64,000 nucleotides of DNA from Paenibacillus tianmuensis (GCF_900100345.1 NZ_FMTT01000030.1:1-64000), one strand, 5' to 3'; positions 34,587 through 44,405 are shown, numbered from the stretch's first letter. Made by a program: numbers and translations. Notes: generated by a model not told the origin, from the letters alone.

Positions 34587-35135
34587 TCAATTCCGGTGTG
34601 GAGCGAGGCACTTTTTCTCGTTCCGGCAGCACTGCTTGCCGATGGCCCCGGTTCCGGCGGCGCAAACATGCTTCGCACGGTAAGGCACCGAGCGGGCCGT
34701 GTTCGCCTGAGGAAGGAAGCGGATCGAAGCGGCGATGCGGGGAGCGTCCTGATTGACCATTCGCTTGAGCAAGCGGATGGCCGCCCCGTACCTTTTGTAG
34801 TCGTAGTCGTTCGTCTTCGGATCGTAGAAGGCTTCCGGGAGCTCCTCTGGCGTCATATAAGCGAATACGCGGCCGCCGTGCTCCGCGAGGAAGACGAGCG
34901 GCGAATCGCCGTAGCCTTCGCGGTTCCATTCCTGACGCGTTATGCGGAACACCAGAATGGCTAGCGCGTCGTCATACACTTTGCCTTTGTACCTGAACCG
35001 GAAATGCAGCTCGTACTCCGTATCGCTGTTCTGTCTCCGCCGGTCGACGACCGCATACGTCCTCCACCATGCTGGGAAGCGGAGGGTAAATCCGTATCTC
35101 GCGTTGCGATACACGAAATGGCTCGGCTTGTTCAC
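34587..35135 (-). CDS. hypothetical protein
   Basis: The 182-residue protein starts at GTG (MNKPSHFVYRNARYGFTLRFP) with AAAGGGG eleven bases upstream. The first ~145 residues look like an ordered alpha/beta fold, starting with a YGFTLRFPAWW segment also seen at the start of other Bacillales extracytoplasmic or stress proteins. The last ~35 residues are Cys/Arg-rich and low in order, so a frame change near the 3 prime end is possible. No signal peptide. It lies 170 bp upstream of the lipoprotein gene on the same strand. Confidence 0.5.
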   Translation of the reverse strand: MNKPSHFVYRNARYGFTLRFPAWWRTYAVVDRRRQNSDTEYELHFRFRYKGKVYDDALAILVFRITRQEWNREGYGDSPLVFLAEHGGRVFAYMTPEELPEAFYDPKTNDYDYKRYGAAIRLLKRMVNQDAPRIAASIRFLPQANTARSVPYRAKHVCAAGTGAIGKQCCRNEKKCLAPHRN

Positions 35136-35239
35136 GTCGCTCGGGTCCCCTTTCGAACCTAAGGTTGTGTTACTACTGTATTCGTAGAAGCCCCGGATTA
35201 TAATCCTGCGTCGTCAAAGCCCCGTATCGCCCCCGTCAG

Positions 35240-37036
35240 TCACGGCTTAAACCAGATGTTTTTGAACTGCACCCAGTCCAGCGCGTCCAGCGAAATGCCC
35301 TTGACGGATTCGTGGTAGATCGTTTTCAATCGTTTGAAATATAAAAAGTGAAGCACCTGCTTGGCGGTCAAATGCGCTTCAATCGCCTGCAGCAGAGCCG
35401 AACGGCGGCTGGATGACGACTCGCGCAGCGCCTCTTCCGTCAGTGCGGCGACTTTGGCTTTGACCGCAGGCTCCAAATGCCGCTGCATGCTCTTGTACAA
35501 GTCGATGAGCCGAAGCTCCGCATCGTTGTCCAGCATGATGGAGAACAGCAGCAGATCGGCGTGCAGCCGCTGCTCGCTCTTGAACTCCTCCACGGAAAGC
35601 AGCTTGATCTCCACGGAAAAGCCGGCTTCCTGAAGCAGCGCCTGCACATGCAGCGCATCCGGCTCGTAATGCGTGATCGTGCACAGCGTCAGCCGCTGGC
35701 CGTCATAGGCGGCTCGCTTGAGCAACGCGCGGATGCGGTCGGTTTCATGGGCAAGCGGCTCCGCTTCCTGCCCCGTGCTTCCATGCCCGTGGCCGATAAA
35801 GCTGTCGGCCGTATAGATGGCGTCGCCGCCGATCCGCTCCAGCAGCTTGCGGCGGTTCAAGGCGGCGCATACCGCGCCTCGCAGTGCAGGATCGCTGAGC
35901 GGCCCCTGCTTCAGCAGGTTGAAGGTCAGGAACCGGCACGTCGCTCCCGGCTGCTGTACTTGCTGCCAGGTTTCGGAAGCTTCGTCGGGCAGACGGTAGT
36001 TGTGGATAATCTGAAAGCTCTCCAGCGTCCGCTCGCTGCCCTGCACCTGCATGTCGGGAATATGCCACAGCTCCACGCGGTCGAGGTGCGCCCGGCCTTG
36101 GAAATAAGCGGGGAAAGCATCGAGCACGCACATGGACGCATCCAAGTGCGTCAGCTTGAACGGGCCGGTGCCGACGGGAGCGAGCGCAAACCGGTCACCC
36201 AGCTCCTCGCACAGCTCGGCCGGGACGATGGAGGCGCGGTTCGTGCCGGCATATTGAGGCAGCAGCTCGCAAGGCTCGGAGAGCCGGATTCTGACCGTGA
36301 TCGGATCTGCCGCTTCCACGGAGTCGATATGCCGGTGCACCCAGCCGTACAGCGCGCCGGTCGCCAGCCGCTTGAGCCTCTCGAACGTATACGTTACGTC
36401 GTCCGCGGTCAATTCTCTGCCGTGATGGAACTGGATGCCTTTGCGCAGATGAAACGTCCAGACCGTCCGCGCTTCGTTTACCTCCCAAGCGTGAGCGATA
36501 TGCGGCTCGATCGTTTGGGTCAGCCGGTTGTAGCGTACAAGCGGATCGAACAGCTGGTGCACGAGGTGGGCTTCCGTCCGGAAATTGGTCATGGCGGGAT
36601 CGAGTGACAGCAGCGACTGGGTGAGCGGAAACCGCAGCGTATCGAAACGCTTGCTGCCCAGCATCTCACTGCTGTAGCCAAAATAGCCAGCCAGCCAGCG
36701 GTGAAAGCTGTCTTTTAGCGACCCTTCCGGCGAAGAGACGTTCAACTGCTCAAGCGCGCCCCGCAAATCTTTGCGCTCGACAAGGTCTTGCGCGATCGAG
36801 AGGATGAGATCCTCGGCAGGTTTATAGAACGTCAGGGCAGACTTTTGGCCGCGCCCGCGCTTCGGCAGCCAATCGAGCCAGGCTTCGCTTTGCATTTTCT
36901 TGAGCAGCAGCACGACATTGCGGTGCGTGCAGCCGAGAACGGCCGCCAGTTCGTCGAGATGGACGAGGTGCGGCTGCTGCTCGGCGATATGCGGGTACTG
37001 TTCGCGAAGGCGGATATAGCGGTTTGCCAGCTTCAT
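35240..37036 (-). CDS. SgrR-like regulator: N-terminal HTH fused to a family-5 solute-binding domain
   Basis: Residues ~1-110 form an SgrR-type winged helix (LDELAAVLGCTHRNVVLLLKKM). Residues ~150-500 form an oligopeptide-type substrate-binding domain (LVHQLFDPLVRYNRLTQTIEPHIAHAW, FHLRKGIQFHHGRELTADDV, GTGPFKL). There is no signal peptide, so it acts in the cytoplasm. In enterobacteria SgrR activates the sRNA SgrS under sugar-phosphate stress; Firmicute homologues are usually uncharacterised. No transporter genes adjoin it. Its ATG is preceded by GGAGGTTGC. Confidence 0.87.
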   Translation of the reverse strand: MKLANRYIRLREQYPHIAEQQPHLVHLDELAAVLGCTHRNVVLLLKKMQSEAWLDWLPKRGRGQKSALTFYKPAEDLILSIAQDLVERKDLRGALEQLNVSSPEGSLKDSFHRWLAGYFGYSSEMLGSKRFDTLRFPLTQSLLSLDPAMTNFRTEAHLVHQLFDPLVRYNRLTQTIEPHIAHAWEVNEARTVWTFHLRKGIQFHHGRELTADDVTYTFERLKRLATGALYGWVHRHIDSVEAADPITVRIRLSEPCELLPQYAGTNRASIVPAELCEELGDRFALAPVGTGPFKLTHLDASMCVLDAFPAYFQGRAHLDRVELWHIPDMQVQGSERTLESFQIIHNYRLPDEASETWQQVQQPGATCRFLTFNLLKQGPLSDPALRGAVCAALNRRKLLERIGGDAIYTADSFIGHGHGSTGQEAEPLAHETDRIRALLKRAAYDGQRLTLCTITHYEPDALHVQALLQEAGFSVEIKLLSVEEFKSEQRLHADLLLFSIMLDNDAELRLIDLYKSMQRHLEPAVKAKVAALTEEALRESSSSRRSALLQAIEAHLTAKQVLHFLYFKRLKTIYHESVKGISLDALDWVQFKNIWFKP

Positions 37037-37192
37037 AGAGCAACCTCCGGGGGTTCTGAAAAATATGAAATTTATATTTCAAAATTTACTCTTTTTATTC
37101 GTGTTTTTCAAGTTACAATAAACGTGGATGGGCAATTCGACAAAATTATAACGAAATGGAAAATAGTTCATCAACATTGAGGAGGAATTCGG

Positions 37193-37546
37193 ATGTACTG
37201 TCCTTCATGGTCCGATCAAGAGCAAATTCGAGGAGTAAAGCGGCTTCCGCTTACGGTCGCCTGGGGCGATCAACTGCTGTCGGAGGCCGAAACGGCCGTG
37301 AACGTGGCGCATACGGACGAGGAATTGCGGAGGGCGGTATGCTCTCTGGCGCGGCTCGCCTACGGGCATATTCACGGAAAAGACCTGCTCGACCTGCTGC
37401 AAGTCGACGACGAGGAAATTTTGCGGGATCTCGCGGGGGATAGCGATCGTATACAACAAGCAAGTTTTTACGAGCTGCGGCAATGGGCTAACCGATGGAG
37501 CCGGCAAATCCGGCAAAGCAAGCATGAGGCGGCCCTGCTGCAATAA
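37193..37546 (+). CDS. hypothetical protein preceding the DUF4173 gene
   Basis: The 117-residue soluble helical protein (MYCPSWSDQEQIRGVKRLPL) shows no recognised domain. GGAGG lies seven bases before the ATG. It is 24 bp upstream of the DUF4173 membrane protein gene and likely in the same operon, divergent from the SgrR-like gene. Confidence 0.6.
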   Translation: MYCPSWSDQEQIRGVKRLPLTVAWGDQLLSEAETAVNVAHTDEELRRAVCSLARLAYGHIHGKDLLDLLQVDDEEILRDLAGDSDRIQQASFYELRQWANRWSRQIRQSKHEAALLQ

Positions 37547-37570
37547 ACTTAAAGGAGGCTCGGAAAGCTC

Positions 37571-39100
37571 ATGAAGACGGAATCCGCTCCGGTTCGGAGC
37601 GAAGGAAAGCTGCTGCTTGCCGCGCTCGGCTGCGCAGTCGTCCATCACTATTTGTTTTACGTAAAAACGTGGGGCGTCTCGTTTCCACTGTTCGTGTTAT
37701 TATTTTACGTTTATTATTATTGGGCTGTCCGGGAAAAGCGGGAGCTTAGGTTGGAGCCGTCCTTGGCGTTGGCCGTTCCCGTGCTCCTGCTGTCCTTTAC
37801 ATATGCGGTGCATTCGAACATGCTTCTGCTCATTCTTAACGCTTTGGCGGTGCCGCTGCTGATTGTGGCGCACACGACTTGGCATATGTCGGAGGGACGG
37901 CCGAAGATGCCGTTCTTCCTCCGCATGCTCGATCAGGTGTTCGTGCAAACGCTCCGGTACGTGCCTCAACCGGTCGTCGTCGCCTTTCGGGCCTTATCGT
38001 TCAAAACGAAAGCAGGCCGCTCCCAAGAGCTGATAAAGGTGTTGATCGGTCTGATCGTTTCGATCCCGCTGCTTCTCGCGGTCATCGCCTTGCTGGCTTC
38101 CGCCGATTCCGTGTTCGACCGCACGCTGGCCTGGCTGCCGGAGCTGGCAAGCGGCCTGGAGCTCGGCCGTACGCTGTTTCGCGCCTTATGGATCGTCTGC
38201 ATCGCGACGGGATTGTTCGCTTACGTGCGGGGCTTGCTTCAGCCGAAGCGTTGGCCGCCCCGGGTCGCGAAGGAAGACTTCGCCCCCGGAGATGAACCCC
38301 CGGCAATTACTCCGGCGGCGGCTGCCGTCACACCATCGGCGGGGGTGCCTCGTATCGATGCGACCGTCGCAGCCACCATCCTGGTTGTGCTGAACGCCGT
38401 GTACCTGCTGTTTGCCTTCGTGCAGTTTTCATACTTCTTCGGAGGCGGCGCCGCCGAGCTGCCGGAAGGCATTACCTACGCTTCCTATGCGCGAAAAGGC
38501 TTTGCCGAGCTGGTTGTCGTCACGCTGATCAATTTGACCGTTCTGACGATCATGCTGTACGGAGTGAAGCGTCCGGGTCTCGCCGCCTGGCGGTTTCTGC
38601 GCACGCTGCTTGCGGTGCTTGTCGGCTGCACCGGCATTATGCTGAGCTCCGCCTACTTGCGCCTCTCGATGTACGAGCAGGCCTACGGCTATACCGAGTT
38701 CCGGCTGCTGGTGCACGCGTTCATGCTCTTTTTGCTTGTACTGTTCGTACTGGCTCTCGTCAAGCTGTGGCGGGAGCGGCTGCCGCTGCTTCGCTGCTAT
38801 GCGGCCGTCACCGTGACAGCGTATGTCATCGTCAATTATATCGGCGTTGATGCGGCGGTGGCGCGGGGCAACATTCAGCGCTATGAGGCGACAGGCCAGA
38901 TCGACACCGCTTATTTGAGCAGACTGGGCTATGAGGTCGTGCCGCTGCTGCTGGAGCTGAAACGGAAGCATCCGGAAGATATAGGGGTGTACGAAGCGCT
39001 TGAGAGCTTCCGAAGCCGTGTCAAGCACGGGGAGCCCACCTCGTGGACGGAATTCAACTGGTCCAAATGGAGAGCTGCGAAAGCGTTGAAGGAATCATAG
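37571..39100 (+). CDS. DUF4173/DUF4153-type polytopic membrane protein
   Basis: The 509-residue protein has about ten to twelve membrane segments and family features such as VFDRTLAWLPE, FAFVQFSYFFGGG, TYASYARKGFAELVVVTLINL and a C-terminal soluble segment with YLSRLGYEVVPLLLELKRKHP. The family has no established function. AAAGGAGG precedes the ATG. The following gene is a sensor kinase 64 bp away; whether they are cotranscribed is unclear. Confidence 0.82.
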   Translation: MKTESAPVRSEGKLLLAALGCAVVHHYLFYVKTWGVSFPLFVLLFYVYYYWAVREKRELRLEPSLALAVPVLLLSFTYAVHSNMLLLILNALAVPLLIVAHTTWHMSEGRPKMPFFLRMLDQVFVQTLRYVPQPVVVAFRALSFKTKAGRSQELIKVLIGLIVSIPLLLAVIALLASADSVFDRTLAWLPELASGLELGRTLFRALWIVCIATGLFAYVRGLLQPKRWPPRVAKEDFAPGDEPPAITPAAAAVTPSAGVPRIDATVAATILVVLNAVYLLFAFVQFSYFFGGGAAELPEGITYASYARKGFAELVVVTLINLTVLTIMLYGVKRPGLAAWRFLRTLLAVLVGCTGIMLSSAYLRLSMYEQAYGYTEFRLLVHAFMLFLLVLFVLALVKLWRERLPLLRCYAAVTVTAYVIVNYIGVDAAVARGNIQRYEATGQIDTAYLSRLGYEVVPLLLELKRKHPEDIGVYEALESFRSRVKHGEPTSWTEFNWSKWRAAKALKES

Positions 39101-39164
39101 CGCGTTTGCCCCGGTGGCATCAAAATCTTTTTAATTCGACGGGGTAAAAGGAAAGCCGGAACGT

Positions 39165-42100
39165 TTGTCGAAATTTACAGCTATGACGCAGACACCAAAC
39201 AACAAAGCTCTCAAAGTGAGTGCCATAATTTTATTGTTCCTGTCCGTTCTTCTGGGCCTTCGGTGGTTTTGGTTTTGGGCGTATGCGGCCCCGGAGCATC
39301 CCCGCGCGGTTCAAGGTGTGCTGGATCTGCGGGGCTGGAATCTGGAGCATTCCCGCACCTTTACGCTCGATGGCGAGTGGGAATTTTACCCTGGCGCCTT
39401 CCTTTCCTATGAAGACCTAGGGAGTCCATCTGCCGGCCATCCGAATGTTGTCCAAGTTCCCGGGGACTGGAGCAAAGGGATGCCTGAAGGCTCGGAATCG
39501 TCGTTCGGCTACGGTACCTATCGGCTGCGCATCCTTGTTGATCAACCGTTAAGCCAGCCGTACGGCTTCTGGATTCAGGAGATCATGGCCTCGTCCGTTA
39601 TCGAAATTAACGGGCGGAAGGTGGCAGAATTTGGCCGGCCAGCGGAGAACGCGAAGGCGTACGAACCGAGAAAAGTTTCGTACACCGCAACGTATGAGCG
39701 GAACGACGTGAAAGAAATCGAACTGCTGGTGCGTGCAGCCAATTACGAGAATCCTCATTCCGGAGGAATTATCAAGTCGATTCGCTTCGGCTCTCAGGCG
39801 GCCATTGACTACCAACGCGGGTATTCCATCGGGTTTCAGCTCGTTACCTACATGGTGCTGCTGCTGCATGGCTTGTACGCCGTCATCTTATATTTGTTTA
39901 ACCCGCGGCATAAGGTGCTCCTGATCTTTTTCCTGCTGCTTGCGGATGCAGGCATTTCTGTCGTTTCCGATCATGATACCCTGCTTCTGCTCTGGCTGCC
40001 GCTAAATTTCGCCTGGGCCCTGAAAATCAAGCTGCTTTCCTACTTATGGCTGCCCTTCTTCATGCTGCTTCTGGCCAGAAACTTTGAAGGCTATGCCGCC
40101 GGTAAGCGATGGTTCCGTGCTTATGGCGCCGTGTTGGGGAGCTACTCGGCATTTCTGCTCGCCGCAACCCCGCCGCTTATTTACGATTCGATAGACGCCC
40201 AAGTGTTCGTTTTGCTTTATTTGTTTCCCGTCGTCTGGTTTGCGTATCTGCTCGGCCGCAAGGTGGCCCGAAACGAACAAGACGCCTTGTTTTTACTGTT
40301 TACCGCGACGAGTATTGTATCCAGCATTGCCTGGGGCGTCCTCTCCCCTTATAACGCAGCGGGAAGCGTGTATTATCCAATCGACATTATCGCAGCCATT
40401 GTTTGCTTCTCGGCCTACTGGTTCAAGCGGTTTTTCCGCAACGCCGAGGAGAACGCCAAGCTGAACGAGCAGCTGCGGGCGTCCGACAAGCTGAAGGACC
40501 AGTTCCTTGCGAATACGTCGCATGAGCTGAGAACGCCGCTGCACGGCATTTTGAATATCGCCCGGACCGTTGCGGTCAAAGAGAAGCATGCCATGGACCG
40601 CGCCAGCTTCGAGAACATGGAGCTGCTGATCACGATCAGCCGCCGGATGTCGCAGCAGCTCGACGACCTGCTCGACGTGGCGCAGCTTCAGGAAAAGCGC
40701 ATCGTGCTGCAGAAGGAGCCGCTGCGCATTCAAGCGGTTGCTTCCGGCGTCGCCGGGATGCTCCGGTTTATCACCGATTCCAAGCCCGTTCAGCTAAAGA
40801 TTGAGATTGCGGATGCGGTGCCGCCGGTATGGGCGGACGAAAAGAGACTTGTGCAAATTTTGTTCAACCTGATACATAATGCTCTGAAATACACGGACGA
40901 AGGAACGGTGGTCATTTCCGCCGATGCCAGCGGCGAGCTGGTAGTCGTTCAGATCTCCGACAGCGGCATCGGGATGGATGAGGAGACGCAGGCGCGCATC
41001 TTTTTGCCCTATGAGCAGGGGGCTCACGGACGAAGCGACAGCGGGGGAATCGGCCTTGGCTTAAGCATCTGCAAGCAGCTGGTGGAATTGCACGGCGGCG
41101 AGCTGATGGTCCGCTCCGAACCGGGCCGTGGCTCTGTATTCAGCTTTGCGCTTCCGCTGGCCGCTGCGTCGGGCCTCCCGCCGAAGCACACTCCGCAATC
41201 ACAGGCTGTTGAAGAGGAGAAAACGGGGGGCGGCCTGAGCCTGTCTGAGGAGTTAAGCGGCGTGTGGCCTGACCTGCCGTCCACTGCGCCTTCCTTTGCC
41301 GGAGAAAAAATGAATATTCTCGCGGTCGATGACGATCCGGTCAACCTGAAGGTGCTCGTCGGTATTCTCTCTGCGGAGCCATACTATATCAGGACCGTTT
41401 CGTCAGGCCGGGAGGCGCTGGAATTGCTTGACGCGGAGCCTTGGGACTTGCTGATTGCCGACGTCATGATGCCGCATATGTCCGGCTACGAGTTGACACG
41501 GCGGGTGAGGACTCATTTTTCCATTTCGGAGCTGCCGGTGCTGCTGCTGACCGCCCGAAGTCAGCTTGCGGACATCTACACCGGATTTTTGTCCGGGGCC
41601 AACGATTACGTGACCAAGCCGGTCGATGCGCTTGAGCTGAAATACCGCATCTGGTCGTTAACTACGTTGAAGCAATCCGTCAACGAACGGCTGCGTATGG
41701 AAGCCGCTTACTTGCAGGCGCAGATCCATCCTCATTTTCTGTTCAACACGCTGAACTCGATTATGGCTTTGAGCGACATGGATACGGACAAAATGCGCGA
41801 TTTAATCGACGCCTTTGCGTCGTATTTACGAATCAGCTTTGATTTTCTGAATTCGGGCAGACTGGTGGAGCTTACTCATGAGCTGGAGCTTGTTGAGTCG
41901 TTCCTCTATATCGAACAGGAACGGTTTGGCGACAGGCTATCTGTCGTGTGGGAGGTTGAGCCCGATATGGATTTGACGCTTCCTCCGCTGACGATCCAGC
42001 CCCTTGTGGAAAATGCGGTCAAGCATGGCCTCCTTGGCCAAGGGAAGGGCGGCACGCTCATGATCCGGATTGTCCGTCGCGAGGGCTCCGTACGGATTGA

Positions 42101-42296
42101 AGTTAAGGATAACGGCATCGGGATGGAACAAGAACGGGCCGATCAACTGCTGAATCTGACGATGAGAAGCAAAGGCGGAATCGGGCTGTCCAATACGAAC
42201 CGGCGGCTGAAACAGCGATATGGGAAAGGCTTATCGATCCAAAGCAAGCCCGGCGAAGGCACGACGGTATCGTTCGCGATCCCGGACATAAAGTGA
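39165..42296 (+). CDS. 7TM hybrid sensor kinase with two kinase modules and a receiver
   Basis: The 1043-residue protein begins at TTG (39165; ATG at 39183 possible). Order: membrane segment (~12-32); extracellular jelly-roll 7TMR-DISM domain (~45-215, LDGEWEFYPG, GYGTYRLRI); seven membrane segments (~225-430); HisKA with NTSHELRTPLHGI (His near 453); HATPase with NALKYTDEG and GIGLGLSICKQL; receiver with Asp near 765 (LIADVMMPHMSG) and Lys in YVTKPVDALE; then a second, LytS-type kinase with QIHPHFLFNTLNSIM (near 851) and its own HATPase (LVENAVKHGLLG, GIGLSNTNRRLKQRYG). Two complete kinase modules around one receiver are unusual. No separate output regulator adjoins. Confidence 0.92.
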   Translation: MSKFTAMTQTPNNKALKVSAIILLFLSVLLGLRWFWFWAYAAPEHPRAVQGVLDLRGWNLEHSRTFTLDGEWEFYPGAFLSYEDLGSPSAGHPNVVQVPGDWSKGMPEGSESSFGYGTYRLRILVDQPLSQPYGFWIQEIMASSVIEINGRKVAEFGRPAENAKAYEPRKVSYTATYERNDVKEIELLVRAANYENPHSGGIIKSIRFGSQAAIDYQRGYSIGFQLVTYMVLLLHGLYAVILYLFNPRHKVLLIFFLLLADAGISVVSDHDTLLLLWLPLNFAWALKIKLLSYLWLPFFMLLLARNFEGYAAGKRWFRAYGAVLGSYSAFLLAATPPLIYDSIDAQVFVLLYLFPVVWFAYLLGRKVARNEQDALFLLFTATSIVSSIAWGVLSPYNAAGSVYYPIDIIAAIVCFSAYWFKRFFRNAEENAKLNEQLRASDKLKDQFLANTSHELRTPLHGILNIARTVAVKEKHAMDRASFENMELLITISRRMSQQLDDLLDVAQLQEKRIVLQKEPLRIQAVASGVAGMLRFITDSKPVQLKIEIADAVPPVWADEKRLVQILFNLIHNALKYTDEGTVVISADASGELVVVQISDSGIGMDEETQARIFLPYEQGAHGRSDSGGIGLGLSICKQLVELHGGELMVRSEPGRGSVFSFALPLAAASGLPPKHTPQSQAVEEEKTGGGLSLSEELSGVWPDLPSTAPSFAGEKMNILAVDDDPVNLKVLVGILSAEPYYIRTVSSGREALELLDAEPWDLLIADVMMPHMSGYELTRRVRTHFSISELPVLLLTARSQLADIYTGFLSGANDYVTKPVDALELKYRIWSLTTLKQSVNERLRMEAAYLQAQIHPHFLFNTLNSIMALSDMDTDKMRDLIDAFASYLRISFDFLNSGRLVELTHELELVESFLYIEQERFGDRLSVVWEVEPDMDLTLPPLTIQPLVENAVKHGLLGQGKGGTLMIRIVRREGSVRIEVKDNGIGMEQERADQLLNLTMRSKGGIGLSNTNRRLKQRYGKGLSIQSKPGEGTTVSFAIPDIK

Positions 42297-42297
42297 C

Positions 42298-42333
42298 AAA
42301 ACCCCTGGTCGCTTTGGCGATTCGGGGTTTTTA
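42298..42333 (+). terminator. terminator after the hybrid kinase
   Basis: AAAACCCC pairs with GGGGTTTT with inner GTCGC/GCGAT-like pairing; TTT follows. Confidence 0.75.
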
Positions 42334-42385
42334 ATACTTCCATCCGTCCGGGGGATCGCTACTCTCGGCATCCAACTCGGTACGT

Positions 42386-44296
42386 TCAAGACCCGTATTT
42401 GTTCCTGTAATGCGCCAGCGCCAGCAGCGGCCAGATCGCGTTGTAGCTATGATAGCGCACGTAAAAATCCCCGGGCAGCGCCGCGCCGGTAGGATACTTG
42501 GCCGGCCAGGAGGCGTCCCCGGCCTCCAGCATGTCCGCCAGCGCACGCGCCGCCCGGTTGATGGCGTCCGTCGGCGTCGGATGCACGGCGATCAGCGCAT
42601 CGAGCGCCCAAGCGGTCTGCGAGGGCGTGCTGGCGCCAAGCGGGATGTAGAGCTTGGCCCGGTCGCTGCGGCACGATTCGCCGAAGCCGCCGTCCGGGTT
42701 TTGGATGCCGGTGAGCCACCGCACCGCTTGCTGCAGCTCCGGCTGATCCGGTGGAACCCCGACAGCCGCGAGCCCGGTCACGGCGGCCCAGGTGCCGTAA
42801 ATGTAGCAGATGCCCCAACGGCCGTACCAAGAGCCGTTCCGCTCTTGGCGGCCGAGCAGCCACCGGACGGCGCGCCGGATGAACGGCTGCTCTTGGCGGA
42901 TTCCCGCCCAAGTGCCCAGATATTCCAGCGTGCGTCCGGTCAGGTCTGCGGCCGAAGCGTCAATCGCCGCCTCCGCGCCGTCGATGGGAAGGGCGGCGAG
43001 CAGTGGGGAATTTTTGTTCCGCTCGAAGGCCGGCCAGCCGCCGTCGTCGTTCTGCAGCGACAGCACCCAATGAAGGCCGCGGCTTCTTGCTTCGCCGTAC
43101 CCGGCCTCGGGCCGCCCCGGACTCCGGCGCAGTGCCCGCAGCGCAGCGGTCGTATCGTCCACGTCCGGCACGATCGTATTGACGTCGGAAAACCCCCAGC
43201 CGCCGGGAACGGGGTTCGCGACATCGGCGCTCCAATCGCCGAGCTTCGTTTGCTGGCGCGAGAGCAAGTAGGCGTCCGCCCGCCGGATCGCCGGATGCGA
43301 GGCCGGCAGCCCCGCTTCCTGCAGCGCATGGCTAAGGAGCGCCGTATCCCAGACGGTGGAGGGGGAGTTTTGGATGTGAAGCTGTCCGTCGGGTTCGCAG
43401 GCGAGCGAGATCAGCCCTTGTACCGCTCTTGCGATGACGGGATGCCGCTCGTCGTATCCGAGCGCCAGCAGCGCATACACCATCAGGAACGTGCAGGATG
43501 CATAGCTGTACAGCGTCCCGTTCGGTTCGATCCGCTCAAGCATATAGCGCTCGGCATGCCGAAGCGCCAGCCTGCGGAGCTCTTGCGGCAGGTAAGGCAG
43601 CTTATGCAGAGCGCGTTGGATGTCGTTCCACCAGCCGGAGAGGCGGCGGTCTTCCCCGACATCCCCTTCCTCGGCATGCGCCGACCAGCGCCCGCGGGCC
43701 GGCAGCAGCTCGGACAAGTCGGGCATCCCCGCCGTTTTGACCGTGAACTGCCGGACGCCCAATATCGCAACGGGCGCCAGATGCACGCGCGCGTAACTGG
43801 AAAAACGATAAAAGCTCAGCGGGAACGACCGGGGAAGCAGCAGCAATTCAGGCGGAAAGGGGAACGGCCGCGGCCAAGGGTACTGACCGATGACAGCCAG
43901 CATCGCCTTGGTCAACAAACCGCTGACGTTCCGCAGGCCGCCCTTGGATAAAATAAACCGTCTCGCCCGCCGCAGCGCTTCGTCGGAAGCGGGCAGCCCG
44001 GCATACCGCAGCGCCGCATAAGCCTCGACCGTCGCCGACAAATGCCCGTCGCCGTCGTCGTAAAACCATTTCCACGCGCCGTCCGCTTCCTGCTTCGATA
44101 AAATCCGGTTTGCTAAACGCCGTATAAGGTTTTCGTCCTTGACGTTTAACGATCTTAATAACACGATCAGATACCCGTCCGTTACGATCCCGTTTTCAAA
44201 ACAAAAACGCCACGTCCCGTCCGGCGATTGCCGCGTCAGCAGCATCTGCATCAAACGATCGGTGGCGGTTTCGACAATCCGGTGAAGGCTGCTCAT
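42386..44296 (-). CDS. sqhC: squalene/tetraprenyl-beta-curcumene cyclase family (sporulenol-synthase-like)
   Basis: The 636-residue protein consists of alpha-alpha barrel terpene-cyclase repeats with many QW-type motifs (QSPDGTWRF, QEADGAWKWFYDD, QNDDGGWPAFE, QERNGSWYGRWG, QNPDGGFGE). The class II catalytic DxDD is at residues 378-381 in VPDVDDTTAALRAL. Length matches B. subtilis SqhC and Alicyclobacillus SHC (~630). SqhC cyclises tetraprenyl-beta-curcumene to sporulenol in spores; SHC makes hopene. The substrate cannot be fixed by eye. ATG at 44296 has AAAGGGTG seven bases upstream; the frame also has an ATG at 44302. Confidence 0.88.
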   Translation of the reverse strand: MSSLHRIVETATDRLMQMLLTRQSPDGTWRFCFENGIVTDGYLIVLLRSLNVKDENLIRRLANRILSKQEADGAWKWFYDDGDGHLSATVEAYAALRYAGLPASDEALRRARRFILSKGGLRNVSGLLTKAMLAVIGQYPWPRPFPFPPELLLLPRSFPLSFYRFSSYARVHLAPVAILGVRQFTVKTAGMPDLSELLPARGRWSAHAEEGDVGEDRRLSGWWNDIQRALHKLPYLPQELRRLALRHAERYMLERIEPNGTLYSYASCTFLMVYALLALGYDERHPVIARAVQGLISLACEPDGQLHIQNSPSTVWDTALLSHALQEAGLPASHPAIRRADAYLLSRQQTKLGDWSADVANPVPGGWGFSDVNTIVPDVDDTTAALRALRRSPGRPEAGYGEARSRGLHWVLSLQNDDGGWPAFERNKNSPLLAALPIDGAEAAIDASAADLTGRTLEYLGTWAGIRQEQPFIRRAVRWLLGRQERNGSWYGRWGICYIYGTWAAVTGLAAVGVPPDQPELQQAVRWLTGIQNPDGGFGESCRSDRAKLYIPLGASTPSQTAWALDALIAVHPTPTDAINRAARALADMLEAGDASWPAKYPTGAALPGDFYVRYHSYNAIWPLLALAHYRNKYGS

Positions 44297-44405
44297 TCTC
44301 ATCACCCTTTCCCCATCATTGTATGGGGGCTCCTGGCAAATCATGCGCGGGTTCGCGAGGAAACGGGACGAGCCTGCGGGCCTCCGGCCCGGTATTCGGC
44401 GGTGG

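Noticed and set aside
35477-36607. 376-codon open frame antisense to the SgrR-like gene
   Set aside because: Composition and lack of motifs mark it as a shadow frame.
42410-43951. 513-codon open frame antisense to the cyclase gene
   Set aside because: It is rich in Arg, Gly and Pro, has no recognisable motif, and mirrors third-codon-position GC bias of the real gene on the other strand.
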